This document shows, one piece after another, positions 11,796 through 24,261 of a stretch of 64,000 nt of DNA. The translations under genes and the position numbers were made by a program. Position 1 is the first letter of the stretch. The number at the start of each line of letters is the position of its first letter. The stretch spans positions 1 through 64,000 of the forward strand of contig NZ_CP013189.1 in NCBI RefSeq assembly GCF_001444425.1. Reading direction: 5' to 3'. The notes under the pieces are model-generated. The model made no database searches. It saw only the letters and a program-made list of their open reading frames with translations, and was not told the origin of the DNA. This stretch comes from Pseudohongiella spirulinae (GTDB taxonomy: Bacteria > Pseudomonadota > Gammaproteobacteria > Pseudomonadales > Pseudohongiellaceae).

Positions 11796-13247
11796 TCAGC
11801 GCCGCCAGAACATGGGCATAAAGAGTACCAGCAGGGTGAAAATTTCCAGTCGGCCAAGCAGCATGGCCAGACACAGTACCCATTTTGCTGGATCCGAAAT
11901 GTCAGCGTAGTTAGCAGCCACGCCTTCCAGGCCTGGTCCCAGGTTGTTAAGACAGGCTCCAACCGCGCTGAAGGCAGTCAACACCTCCATACCCATGGCC
12001 AGCAGGACAATCAACAGGCCCATGTAGACCATTACATAAACGGCAAAGAAACCCCAGACCGCTTCGATAACATTGTCGGGTACCATACGCCGGCCGAGTT
12101 TTACCGTAATAATGGCATTGGGATGGATAAGCCGTTTGATCTCACGAATACCCTGCTTAAAAATCAGCAGGATACGAATCACTTTCATGCCCCCACCGGT
12201 AGAGCCAGCGCAGGCGCCGATGATGGATGCGTAGATCAGCAGGTACGGTAGAGCATAGGGCCAACTGTTGAAGTCAGCTGTCGAGTAACCAGTAGTCGTT
12301 GCAATAGACACTGTCTGAAACAATCCATGCACCAGCGCATTCTGTATATCGTAGGTCTGCGTTGCATAAAGCACTGTGATTGTGAACAGCGCAACGCCGC
12401 CCAACACACCTGCATAAAACTTGGTTTCCGGATCCTGCAGGTACTGAATCAGGCTGCGCCGCTGCCAGGCGGTAAAGTGCAGCGCAAAGTTGATACCGGC
12501 AATGAACATAAAAAATACAGCAATCAGGTTGATAGTATTGCTGTCAAAATAGCCGATGCTGGCGTCGTAGTTAGAAAAGCCACCAATGGCTACGGTTGTA
12601 AAACTGTGGCAGATGGCGTCGAACAAAGACATGCCTGCGCCCCAGTACGCCAGTGTGCAGGCTGCCGTCAGACTCAGGTAGATATACCAGAGCGCTTTGG
12701 CAGTTTCTGCCAGCCGTGGCACCAGATTGTCGTTTTTTACCGGCCCCGGGCTTTCGGCACGATATAGCTGCATACCACCAATGCCGAGCATGGGCAGCAC
12801 GGCGACAGCCAGAGCCACAATACCCATACCACCAAGCCACTGGAGCTGGGCGCGGTAAAACAGAATGGAATTTGGCAGCATTTCCAGGCCCGTCATCACT
12901 GTTGCACCGGTGGTCGTCAGGCCTGAGAAGGACTCAAACACAGCATCGGTAATGGACAGGCGCACATCCAGAGAAAACAGGAAGGGTAATGCACCGAAGG
13001 TACTGAGTACTGTCCAGAACAGCGTCACGACCAGAAATCCATCACGGGTACGCATTTCTTTTCTGGAGCGCAGGGTAAGGAGCCACAGAGCAAACCCCAC
13101 CGCAAAGGTGATCATCATCGATTGCCAGAAAGACTGCACTTCTCCGTCACTGTAAATGACCGAGACAATGATGGCCGGCAGGTTCGCCAGAATGCTGAAT
13201 AACATCAGCAGGACACCCAGAATGCGCGCAACCACAGAAAAGTGCAT
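11796..13247 (-). CDS. trkH: Trk potassium uptake protein TrkH
   Basis: TrkH is the K+-translocating membrane subunit of the Trk system and pairs with TrkA. At 483 aa it equals E. coli TrkH. It has about ten membrane segments arranged as repeats of the KcsA-like membrane-pore-membrane unit. Selectivity-filter-type stretches include TTTGATVM, TTVAIGGFSNYD, TTTGYSTADF and ACLNNLGPGL. It lies 20 bases after trkA on the same strand, so both subunits are probably made from one transcript. Confidence 0.95.
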   Translation of the reverse strand: MHFSVVARILGVLLMLFSILANLPAIIVSVIYSDGEVQSFWQSMMITFAVGFALWLLTLRSRKEMRTRDGFLVVTLFWTVLSTFGALPFLFSLDVRLSITDAVFESFSGLTTTGATVMTGLEMLPNSILFYRAQLQWLGGMGIVALAVAVLPMLGIGGMQLYRAESPGPVKNDNLVPRLAETAKALWYIYLSLTAACTLAYWGAGMSLFDAICHSFTTVAIGGFSNYDASIGYFDSNTINLIAVFFMFIAGINFALHFTAWQRRSLIQYLQDPETKFYAGVLGGVALFTITVLYATQTYDIQNALVHGLFQTVSIATTTGYSTADFNSWPYALPYLLIYASIIGACAGSTGGGMKVIRILLIFKQGIREIKRLIHPNAIITVKLGRRMVPDNVIEAVWGFFAVYVMVYMGLLIVLLAMGMEVLTAFSAVGACLNNLGPGLEGVAANYADISDPAKWVLCLAMLLGRLEIFTLLVLFMPMFWRR

Positions 13248-13267
13248 GACTCAGTTCTGGCCTCGCA

Positions 13268-14641
13268 TCAGAAGAAGGTAAAGGCGACAGCAAACAAGCG
13301 CTCCACCTCGGGAATGCGTTTTTTGTCGGTTAGAAACAGAATGACGTGATCCTCCGGCTCGATGACGATATCGTCGTGAGCAATCAGAACTTCCTCGTCA
13401 CGGACGATTGCTCCGATGGTCGTGCCCGCTGGCAAATCAATATCCTCCAGAGCGCGGCCTACAACCTTGGATGAGTGCGCATCGCCATGGGCAATGGCCT
13501 CCATGGCCTCTGCTGCACCACGACGAAGTGAGTGCACATTAACAATGTCGCCTTTGCGGATATGGGTCAACAGACTGCCTATAGATGCCTGTTGTGGTGA
13601 AATCGCGATATCAATTTCGCCCCCCTGCACCAGGTCCACGTATGCCGGATTGCTGATCAGGCACATGACCTTTCGTGCCCCGAGTCTTTTGGCCAGTAAG
13701 GCGGACATGATATTCGCCTCGTCATCATTGGTCAGCGCCAGAAACACATCGGTGTCGGCTATGCCTTCTTCCTGAAGTAATTTTTTATCCGACGACATAC
13801 CGTTGAGTACCACGGCCTTGTTCAAATGTTCTGACAGGAAAGTGCAGCGATCGGCATTGAACTCAATAACTTTGACCTGGTAACGCGCCTCCAGTGCAGC
13901 TGCCAGTCGCGCCCCGATATTGCCACCGCCGGCGATGATCAGACGTCGGTAGGGTCGATCCATGCGGCGCAGTTCGCTGATAACAGCTTTGATGTTTTTG
14001 GGGGCAGCGATAAAAAACACCTCGTCATCGGCTTCGATAACGGTAGAGCCCTCAGGGGTAATGGCTCGGTTACGGCGAAATATTGCAGCTACTCGCGCAT
14101 CTACCTTCGGCATGTGTTCCCGCAGAAAGCGAATTTCCTGCCCCACCAGCGGGCCACCATAGTAGGCGCGCACGGCGACTAGCTGAGCGTTGCCATCTGC
14201 AAAGTCCAGCACCTGAAGTGAGCCCGGCAGGTCGATCAGGCGTTTAATATAATTGGAGACTAGCAGTTCCGGGCTGATCACAACATCAAGCGGGATGGCG
14301 TCGGGACGGAACAAGTCCTCTTGCGCAATGTAGGATGCCGAGCGCAGTCGGCAAATCTTTTTGGGTGTTTTGAAAATGGAGTAGGCTATCTGGCAGGCGA
14401 CCATGTTAATTTCGTCGTTTTCTGTGACGGCGATAATCATGTCGGCATCTTCAGCGCCGGCGGCGCGCAGCACATCAGGGTGAGAAGGCCAGCCCTGCGC
14501 GATACCAATATCCAGGCGGTCTTTCAGTTCACGCAAAGCATCAGCATCGGGATCCACCAGAGTAATGTCGGTGTTTTCGCTGGCCAGGTTCTCAGCCAGA
14601 GAGGCGCTGACCTGGTTGCAGCCCAGAATGATTATTTTCAT
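13268..14641 (-). CDS. trkA: Trk system regulatory protein TrkA
   Basis: TrkA is the cytoplasmic NAD(H)/nucleotide-binding ring that gates TrkH. At 457 aa it matches the two-repeat form (E. coli 458). There are two RCK units: the first begins MKIIILGCNQVSASLA with an altered glycine motif, the second has IIAGGGNIGARLAAALE at about residue 235. Each is followed by a RCK-C domain. It lies between rsmB and trkH, the first two in the Pseudomonas order. Confidence 0.96.
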   Translation of the reverse strand: MKIIILGCNQVSASLAENLASENTDITLVDPDADALRELKDRLDIGIAQGWPSHPDVLRAAGAEDADMIIAVTENDEINMVACQIAYSIFKTPKKICRLRSASYIAQEDLFRPDAIPLDVVISPELLVSNYIKRLIDLPGSLQVLDFADGNAQLVAVRAYYGGPLVGQEIRFLREHMPKVDARVAAIFRRNRAITPEGSTVIEADDEVFFIAAPKNIKAVISELRRMDRPYRRLIIAGGGNIGARLAAALEARYQVKVIEFNADRCTFLSEHLNKAVVLNGMSSDKKLLQEEGIADTDVFLALTNDDEANIMSALLAKRLGARKVMCLISNPAYVDLVQGGEIDIAISPQQASIGSLLTHIRKGDIVNVHSLRRGAAEAMEAIAHGDAHSSKVVGRALEDIDLPAGTTIGAIVRDEEVLIAHDDIVIEPEDHVILFLTDKKRIPEVERLFAVAFTFF

Positions 14642-14714
14642 GAAAAAGCCGACTCCTGCCGTTTAATCCTGCTGCTGCGGAATTATCCTTTTGCTGGTCA
14701 GTACTTACAAGACA

Positions 14715-16067
14715 TTATTGTGGCTGATCCGCGGCTTTTTGAAGCAAAGCATAGAAGAATCCATCCGGACCATGATTTTCTGGCAGCAACTGCCTGCCAT
14801 GCAGGCATTGTATGCCCCACCGTCCGCTGCTGCCCTCCCCGGATATGGGAATCTCTGTGGCGTCGGGAGTCCGGTGCAGAAATGCCGCTATTTGCAGAGT
14901 GTTTTCAGCGGGCAGGATCGAGCAGGTGGTGTAAAGCATCAGGCCGCCAGGTGCCAGGGTGCTCCAGAGCGAATCCAGTAAGCGCGCCTGCAACGCCGCC
15001 AGGCGCGGGATATCCTCTGCCCGGCGCAGCAACTTGATGTCGGGCTGGCGTCGGATAATGCCGCTTGCAGAGCATGGCGCATCAAGCAGAACACGGTCAA
15101 AGGGACTACCGTCCCACCACTGATCAGGTTTGGTGGCATCGGCGGCTTTCACACGCAAAGCATGTTCCGGCAAGCGGAGTCTCTGCACATTCTGATGCAG
15201 ACGATTCAGTCGGCGCTCTTCGATGTCCACGGCTGTGATAGAGGCAAGTCGGGGCTGGTTCTCCAGGATATGGCAGGTCTTACCGCCGGGCGCGGCACAG
15301 GCATCCAGCACGCTCAAACCCGGTAAAAGCTGCAACAGCCCCGGAATCAATTGTGATGCTTCGTCCTGAACACTGACCCAGCCATCAGCAAAGCCCGGCA
15401 AAGCCGACACGGCTACAGCCCGATCCAGATACACGGCGGTTTCAGAAAATTTACCGACTTGCCCTGAAAAACCGGCTTGTTCCAGCTCCAGCAGGTAATC
15501 CGCGGCGGATATATGCTGTTGATTAACACGCAGGGTCATGGGTGGATGTTGATTACTCTGATCCAGTACATGTGGGTAGTGTTCTGGCCAGGCTTGTTGA
15601 AGCGCATCGGCCAGCCATGCCGGAAACGCATACTGCTCCGCCGTATTGTGCGGCGGAGCAGCACTGTTCTGTTTTTCATCCCGACTACGCTGATAACGCC
15701 GCAGCACAGCATTTATCAGTCGCTTGGCCCAGACCTTTTTTAATACCACGGCAGCATTTACGGTTTCATTAATGGCGGCATAGGCTGGCAGCCGCAAATA
15801 CTCCAGCTGATAGAGGCCGATCAACAGCAGGCAATGAATATCGGCGTCTTTTTTCTTTAATGGCTTGTCCAGAAAGTTTTGAAGCTGAGCTTCCAGCCGA
15901 TAGAACCAGCGGCAGGTGCCGAAACATAACTCTTGCAGCAACGGTAGTCCCTGCGCGTCATCAGCTGACGTGCCTCGCGGCATCAGATTGGCCAGCGAGC
16001 CTTGTTGTCCGCTGATCAGGTGAGTCAGTATGCGGGCAGCTTCTGCGCGTACTTTGGCTGGTGTCAT
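14715..16067 (-). CDS. rsmB: 16S rRNA m5C967 methyltransferase RsmB
   Basis: RsmB methylates C967 of 16S rRNA using S-adenosylmethionine. It is 450 aa (E. coli 429). The N-terminal NusB-like RNA-binding domain spans about residues 1-150. The Rossmann methyltransferase has DACAAPGGKT, the DAPCSASGI motif with one catalytic cysteine and YTTCSI with the second. Its ATG overlaps the fmt stop by four bases (ATGA), which implies coupling in def-fmt-rsmB. Confidence 0.96.
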   Translation of the reverse strand: MTPAKVRAEAARILTHLISGQQGSLANLMPRGTSADDAQGLPLLQELCFGTCRWFYRLEAQLQNFLDKPLKKKDADIHCLLLIGLYQLEYLRLPAYAAINETVNAAVVLKKVWAKRLINAVLRRYQRSRDEKQNSAAPPHNTAEQYAFPAWLADALQQAWPEHYPHVLDQSNQHPPMTLRVNQQHISAADYLLELEQAGFSGQVGKFSETAVYLDRAVAVSALPGFADGWVSVQDEASQLIPGLLQLLPGLSVLDACAAPGGKTCHILENQPRLASITAVDIEERRLNRLHQNVQRLRLPEHALRVKAADATKPDQWWDGSPFDRVLLDAPCSASGIIRRQPDIKLLRRAEDIPRLAALQARLLDSLWSTLAPGGLMLYTTCSILPAENTLQIAAFLHRTPDATEIPISGEGSSGRWGIQCLHGRQLLPENHGPDGFFYALLQKAADQPQ

Positions 16068-17053
16068 GCCGGGTCCGGCGTTTGCGAGGTGAACTGTTCA
16101 CCGATGGCGAACATGGCCCGGCGTGCGTTTAATACCTCGCCGACGGGCATCGGATTTTTGCCGGCCAGTTGCAGACTTTCGAGCTGCAATGTGCCGTCAC
16201 TACAGGCGATCGTGATAAAGGCCTGTCCCTGTGAGTTTTTGTCGTGGCTGATGATGGTGCCAGGAGTCGCCGGGGAGGTGTCAGGGCAGCAGGTCGCCTT
16301 GAGAAAACGAATCCGTTCAGTGCCCAAAAAAGTAAATGCCGGATGCCGACCGATGCCGGCACGAATGCAGCGATTGATCTGCTCGGACGATGCCTGCCAG
16401 TCGATCAATGCCTCTGCTTTATCGAGTTTGCGGGCGTAGGTGCTCAGGTTATCGTCCTGCTTTTGCGCGTGTGCGGCCAGTTCGCTAAAGCTCTGCGAGC
16501 TCTGCAAACAGTGCAGCAATGCCTGCTGGCCCAGAGTCGCCAACCGTTGTTCCAGCGAAACGCGATCATCATCCGGCTTAATCGGGGTTTTCAGGGTGTA
16601 AAGCATATCCCCGGTATCCAGGCCGACATCCATTTGCATGATCGTAATCCCGGTTTGCGAGTCTCCAGCAAGAATGGCGCGCTCGATGGGAGCCGCGCCG
16701 CGCCAACGGGGGAGTAATGAGGCATGCACATTGATGCAGCCCAGTCTGGGCGTATCGAGAACAGCCTGCGGCAGAATCAGGCCGTAAGCCACCACAATCA
16801 TCAGGTCGGCGTCCAGTTCAGCAAGTTTCCGCTGTTCTTCGGAGTCCTTCAGTGACGGTGGCTGGAACACGGGGAGACCATGTTTTTCGGCAAGCTGTTT
16901 GACCGGGCTGGCCTGCAGTTTTTTTCCGCGACCGGCAGCCCGGTCAGGCTGTGTATAAACGGCCGCAATCTCATGCCCGGCATCGATCAGAGCTTGTAAA
17001 TGAGAAGCAGCAAAGGCCGGTGTACCGGCAAACACCAGTTTAAGATCTGACAT
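16064..17053 (-). CDS. fmt: Methionyl-tRNA formyltransferase
   Basis: Fmt formylates initiator Met-tRNA using 10-formyl-tetrahydrofolate. It is 329 aa (E. coli 315). The N-terminal catalytic domain has INVHASLLPRWRGAAPIERAI with the catalytic Asn-His region, then GITIMQMDVGLDTGD. The C-terminal tRNA-binding domain begins near residue 205. It lies 10 bases after def on the same strand. Confidence 0.97.
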   Translation of the reverse strand: MSDLKLVFAGTPAFAASHLQALIDAGHEIAAVYTQPDRAAGRGKKLQASPVKQLAEKHGLPVFQPPSLKDSEEQRKLAELDADLMIVVAYGLILPQAVLDTPRLGCINVHASLLPRWRGAAPIERAILAGDSQTGITIMQMDVGLDTGDMLYTLKTPIKPDDDRVSLEQRLATLGQQALLHCLQSSQSFSELAAHAQKQDDNLSTYARKLDKAEALIDWQASSEQINRCIRAGIGRHPAFTFLGTERIRFLKATCCPDTSPATPGTIISHDKNSQGQAFITIACSDGTLQLESLQLAGKNPMPVGEVLNARRAMFAIGEQFTSQTPDPA

Positions 17054-17063
17054 GATTTCCGTT

Positions 17064-17576
17064 TCAGGCGCTGGCGGCCAGTTTGTGTGCTTTTTCCAGT
17101 TTGCTGCGAATGCGCTGTCGCTTCAGAGTGCTTAGATAGTCTACAAACAACTTGCCGTTCAGGTGATCCATCTCATGCTGAATACAGGTGGCCAGCAAAC
17201 CCTCAACGGTCATTTCGAAGGCCTGGCCCTGTCTGTCGAGAGCTTTAACTATAACCTGGCGCGGCCGACTGACGGTTTCATAAAAACCGGGCACTGACAG
17301 GCAGCCTTCGTCGTATTCGGCCAGCTCCTGGTCGACCACGCTGATCGATGGATTGATAAAAACCAGAGGCTCGCTACGATCCTCCGAAACATCAATGACG
17401 ATGAGCTGGATATGTTCGTTAACCTGCGTAGCTGCCAGACCGATGCCCGGAGCCTCGTACATTGTCTCGAACATATCATCAATAAGCTGCTGCAAGGCGG
17501 CATCAAATGTCTTGACTGGTTGCGCAATCGTGCGCAGCCGGGCATCGGGGAACTCTAGAATGTCCAGTCTGGCCAT
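17064..17576 (-). CDS. def: Peptide deformylase
   Basis: Def removes the N-formyl group from new proteins and is an iron/zinc metalloenzyme. At 170 aa it has all three class I motifs: GIGLAATQ (I), EGCLSVPG with the metal-binding cysteine (II) and QHEMDHLNG with HExxH (III). It is first in the reverse def-fmt-rsmB-trkA-trkH set. A 138-base gap separates it from divergent dprA. In Pseudomonas a LysM protein gene stands in that position; none is present here. Confidence 0.98.
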   Translation of the reverse strand: MARLDILEFPDARLRTIAQPVKTFDAALQQLIDDMFETMYEAPGIGLAATQVNEHIQLIVIDVSEDRSEPLVFINPSISVVDQELAEYDEGCLSVPGFYETVSRPRQVIVKALDRQGQAFEMTVEGLLATCIQHEMDHLNGKLFVDYLSTLKRQRIRSKLEKAHKLAASA

Positions 17577-17714
17577 AGCTCACTCCACTAAACCGGATGA
17601 CAGATCGGGCAACCGTGCGCGATCTGTGCCATAAAAAGAATAACAAATTGTAGCACAGCGAGACCCGGGCGAACCCCCGGAAATTTCAAAGCGAATAATA
17701 CACGGAGTCTATTG

Positions 17715-18842
17715 ATGCAGTCTGAGCAATTGCAGGACTGGTTATTGCTGTACCACGGCGCGAAGGCCAGTGGCCGCCGCCTATCCCGCCTGCTGCATAG
17801 CCTGGGTGATCCGGGACGTGTGCTGGATCAGCCGGTGTCATTGCTGACAGCATCTGGTCTGGAACCTGCGTTGGCAGAGGCCATCAGCCGCGCAAGGGAG
17901 CCGCAGTCAGTCGCGCATCAGCGCATGCTGCTTGATATGGACTGGCTGACGCAGCCCGGTCATCATATTTTGTGCTGGCCGGATGCATTCTACCCGCCAC
18001 TTTTGCGGGAAATCGCCGACCCTCCGCCGGTGCTTTATGTTGCAGGAGATCCGCAGGTGCTAAGCCAGCCCATGCTGGCGATCGTTGGCAGCCGCAACAG
18101 CTCCCGTTATGGCCGTGATATTGCCGCCACCCTCAGTCGTGAGCTCTGCCGCGCGGGACTGGTCATCAGTAGTGGCCTGGCCAGCGGAATTGATACGGCA
18201 GCTCACCGTGCCGCTGTGGAAAATTGCAGACCAACGGTTGCGGTGTTGGGCAGTGGCCTGAAGAATGTGTATCCACTCGCTAATCGTCAATTGGCATCAA
18301 AGATAACAGGTGGTGAGGTCAATGGCGCGGTGGTATCAGAGTTTCCCCTGAACACGGCACCTGATACTTTTCACTTTCCCCAGCGCAATCGCATAATCAG
18401 CGGAATGAGTCTGGGCGTATGCGTAGTAGAGGCCAGTCTGCGTAGCGGCTCCCTGATCACAGCCCGACTGGCGCTGGAGCAAAACCGAAACGTCTTTGCA
18501 GTGCCCGGTTCAGTCAACATGCCAGGCAGTCGAGGTTGTCATCAGCTATTGCGTGACGGTGCCACCCTGACCGAAAATGCCGCCGACGTGATTGACGCCT
18601 TGCAACCGCTGTTGCAAGGTCAGATTGAGCTCTTGGAGAAGGTTAAGGAACAGACCAGCCGTGCGCGACTGCCTTCAGGCTGTCGCGATTTGTTCAAATT
18701 GATCGGTGATGACCCCATCACGACAGATCAATTGCAGAGGCTGTCGGGTCTGTCTCATGCTGAGCTTGCCGCGCGGCTTCTGAAACTGGAAATCAGTGGG
18801 CATATCTACAGATCAGCTGGAAAATGGGCCTTGAATCGTTAA
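17715..18842 (+). CDS. dprA: DNA-processing protein DprA (Smf)
   Basis: DprA binds incoming single-stranded DNA and loads RecA during natural transformation; many non-competent bacteria also keep it. It is 375 aa from ATG 17715, which has GGAG seven bases upstream; the preceding TTG 17712 is less likely. An N-terminal SAM-like region is followed by the Rossmann core with AIVGSRNSSRYG, SSGLASGIDTAAH and FPQRNRIISGMS. A winged-helix C-terminal domain begins near residue 315. It starts the forward dprA-tsaC-hemF-aroE run. Confidence 0.95.
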   Translation: MQSEQLQDWLLLYHGAKASGRRLSRLLHSLGDPGRVLDQPVSLLTASGLEPALAEAISRAREPQSVAHQRMLLDMDWLTQPGHHILCWPDAFYPPLLREIADPPPVLYVAGDPQVLSQPMLAIVGSRNSSRYGRDIAATLSRELCRAGLVISSGLASGIDTAAHRAAVENCRPTVAVLGSGLKNVYPLANRQLASKITGGEVNGAVVSEFPLNTAPDTFHFPQRNRIISGMSLGVCVVEASLRSGSLITARLALEQNRNVFAVPGSVNMPGSRGCHQLLRDGATLTENAADVIDALQPLLQGQIELLEKVKEQTSRARLPSGCRDLFKLIGDDPITTDQLQRLSGLSHAELAARLLKLEISGHIYRSAGKWALNR

Positions 18843-18854
18843 GGTAAACAGGAA

Positions 18855-19436
18855 ATGCGTATTAATGAATTGGCGGTAAGTCAGGCGGCTTCTGTTGTCC
18901 ACAGTGGCGGTATCATCGCGTACCCGACAGAAGCTGTGTGGGGTCTGGGCTGTGATCCCGATAATGAGCAAGCCTGTTTCGACTTGTTGCAGATCAAACA
19001 ACGACCGGTTGAAAAAGGTATGATACTGGTAGCTGCGTCTACAGATCAGCTCGACTTTCTGCTGAAAATGCTCAGCACTTCAGAACAACAACAACTTGCC
19101 CGGGCCTGGCAACATCAGGCAGAAAGTGGTCCGGTGACGTTTCTTGTGCCGGATCTGGCATCGCAGGTTCCACTGTGGATTAAAGGTCAGCATCCTGCCG
19201 TGGCCGTTCGTGTCAGCAGTCATCCGCTGGTGAAGGCACTTTGCGAGCGTGTTGGTGGTCCGGTTGTTTCAACCTCGGCAAATCTTGCGGGCCGACCGGC
19301 GGTACGGACCAGAGTACAGTTGGAGAAGCAACTGGGACACAAGCTGGATTTTATTTTGCCGGGCAGCCTTGGCGGTGCGGCTAAACCTTCAAAAATTATT
19401 GATCTTGCCAGTGGCAGGGTTATGCGGGCTGACTGA
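18855..19436 (+). CDS. tsaC: Threonylcarbamoyl-AMP synthase TsaC (YrdC family)
   Basis: TsaC makes threonylcarbamoyl-AMP from threonine, bicarbonate and ATP, the first step of the t6A37 tRNA modification. At 193 aa it is the short TsaC form without the Sua5 domain. It has the YrdC motifs GIIAYPTEAVWGLGCDP near residue 20, KQRPVEKGM with the basic ligand residues, and VVSTSANLAGRPA. It follows dprA by 12 bases and has an AGGAA ribosome site. Confidence 0.95.
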   Translation: MRINELAVSQAASVVHSGGIIAYPTEAVWGLGCDPDNEQACFDLLQIKQRPVEKGMILVAASTDQLDFLLKMLSTSEQQQLARAWQHQAESGPVTFLVPDLASQVPLWIKGQHPAVAVRVSSHPLVKALCERVGGPVVSTSANLAGRPAVRTRVQLEKQLGHKLDFILPGSLGGAAKPSKIIDLASGRVMRAD

Positions 19437-19445
19437 CAGATATAA

Positions 19446-20404
<959 letters not shown>

Positions 20405-20405
<1 letters not shown>

Positions 20406-21247
20406 TGACATTGACGCCAGACCGCTACGCCGTTACTGGTTACCCTGTGACGCACAGCAAATCACCCATGATTCACGCGCTGTTTGCCAAACAGACCGGA
20501 CAATCAATGGTCTACGAGCGGCTCGAGCTGGCGCCGGAAGACTTCCCTGATGGGGTGAATGACTTTTTTGCGGCGGGAGGCAAAGGACTTAATGTTACGG
20601 TGCCGCACAAGGAGAGTGCCTGGCAGTTGGCCCAGTGGCGGACGCCGAATGCTGAGCTGGCAGGAGCGGTTAACACGCTGTACATGCTGGATGATGGTCG
20701 CCTGGCTGGCGATAACACTGACGGGACAGGTCTGGTACGGGACCTAGAAATAAATCACGCGTCCAGCCTTAAAGGCAGCAACATATTGATTCTGGGCGCT
20801 GGCGGTGCTGTGCGTGGAGTTATTCCCAGGCTCATCGATGCGGGGCCGGAATCGCTGACGGTAGTTAATCGTACTCTGGCAAGGGCGCAGGCACTGGCGC
20901 AGCACTTTGCAGATCTCATGCCTGTGCGGGTGCTGTCGTATGAGCAACTCAGTACCTCAGGTTTCTCACCCGACTGGATAATCAATGGCAGCTCCAGTGG
21001 CCTGCAGGGTGAGATGCCGCCGTTGCCGGATAGTTTGATCAGACCACAAACTGGATGCTATGACATGGTTTATGCGCCTGGCGGCACAGTGTTTCAGCAT
21101 TGGGCACAGGAACGGGGAGCCGCGCTGGCGCTGGATGGCAGTGGCATGCTGGTTGAGCAGGCTGCTGAATCATTTCGTATCTGGCGGGGCGTCATGCCCA
21201 GGACGGCGCCGGTTATCAAGGCACTTCAGGCTGAATTGGCCAGATAA
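20405..21247 (+). CDS. aroE: Shikimate dehydrogenase (NADP+)
   Basis: AroE reduces 3-dehydroshikimate to shikimate in aromatic amino acid synthesis. It is 280 aa from ATG 20405. The substrate site is GYPVTHSKSP. Catalytic lysine and aspartate lie in NVTVPHKE and GDNTDGTGL, and the NADP-binding loop is ILGAGGAVRGV. The ATG overlaps the hemF stop; an in-frame TTG at 20396 lies inside hemF and is less likely. The 3' end overlaps the convergent gamma carbonic anhydrase gene by 22 bases. Confidence 0.97.
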
Positions 21248-21762
21248 CGGTCTTTAAGCTCCCGGTACTTATTGGCTGTATAAGTGAAAAAAGCCCGCTC
21301 CTGTTCGGTGAGAGGCCGGGCCTGTTTGGCCGGCGATCCGACATACAGAAAGCCACTTTTCAGGGTTTTGCCTGGTGGTACCAGACTGCCGGCGCCGAGG
21401 ATAACTTCCGACTCAACAATCGCACCGTCCATCACAGTGGCTCCCATACCGACAAGCACTCGGTCCTGAATTGTGCAACCGTGCAACATGACCTTATGCC
21501 CGACCGTCACATCATCGCCTATATTGCAGGGAAACCCACCGGGGTTAAAGGGGCCATCGTGGGTGACATGCACGACGGACGCATCCTGGATACTGCTGCG
21601 CTTGCCGATACGAATCTGGTGGATATCGCCTCGGATGACAGCCATAGGCCAGATTGAGGAGTCTTCACCAATGTCGACATTGCCGATCACAACGGCAGAG
21701 TCGTCCACGAATACGCGGCTGCCCATGATCGGTTGATGTTCTTCAAATGCTCTGACGGACAT
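21226..21762 (-). CDS. Gamma-class carbonic anhydrase family protein
   Basis: This is a left-handed beta-helix hexapeptide-repeat protein of the YrdA/CaiE type and would form a trimer with metal sites between subunits. It is 178 aa from ATG 21762, which follows AGAGG; an upstream ATG at 21843 would run into the prlC leader. Metal-ligand histidines are seen in HVTHDG and GHKVMLHG. Many family members have no measured CO2 hydration activity, so the catalytic role is inference. It stands divergent from prlC, as in Pseudomonas. Confidence 0.88.
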   Translation of the reverse strand: MSVRAFEEHQPIMGSRVFVDDSAVVIGNVDIGEDSSIWPMAVIRGDIHQIRIGKRSSIQDASVVHVTHDGPFNPGGFPCNIGDDVTVGHKVMLHGCTIQDRVLVGMGATVMDGAIVESEVILGAGSLVPPGKTLKSGFLYVGSPAKQARPLTEQERAFFTYTANKYRELKDRYLANSA

Positions 21763-21855
21763 GTTGCCTCTTCGTTCATCTGGTGAAAGGAATGCTGTGC
21801 TGACAATGGTATGATGATGCTTTATTTCAGTACCAGTCATCAAGGAGTGTCATCT

Positions 21856-23931
<2,076 letters not shown>

Positions 23932-24261
23932 TATTTCGAAGAAATTTGATTTGGCGCAGGGTTTTTGTGAGTTGTGCCCAGTATAGTCGGCGCGGATTAT
24001 AAAGGTGCAGTGTTGCCAAAATCGGCCGGATATCATGGCATTTGAAGAAAAAATTTTTTATAATGCCCGGCGCTTTACATTGCACCCGAAATCCTGCCCC
24101 AAAAACTGCTCCGATTGAAATCCTTGACCTCAAAGTCAAAGGAACATTTCTCTCCCGGGCTGCGGGTTAACCAGATCGGCACGTGATTAGAGCGTCAGAT
24201 AAATAATACGAAGCAAAAAACGTTGTAACAGCCTTTTCTTACTATTACGGAGACACGGCGA
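23932..24261. other. 330-base gap before the aa3 oxidase operon
   Basis: No gene or strong terminator is visible. The stretch holds an A/T tract ending in TATAAT at 24059-24064, a good -10 element, but no matching -35 hexamer at 16-18 bases. A small inverted repeat TTGAC/GTCAA lies at 24124-24139. If transcription starts near 24070 the coxB leader would be about 190 bases, long enough for regulation. This is the only plausible place for the cox operon promoter. Confidence 0.4.

Noticed and set aside
24036-24064. Full sigma-70 promoter before coxB
   Set aside because: TATAAT is present, but the only TTGA-like element is 11 bases away and nothing suitable lies at 16-18 bases, so only the -10 is noted.
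24178-24188. CACGTG-containing sequence before coxB as a third parS
   Set aside because: Only the central six bases match; the flanking arms do not form the 16-base parS palindrome.
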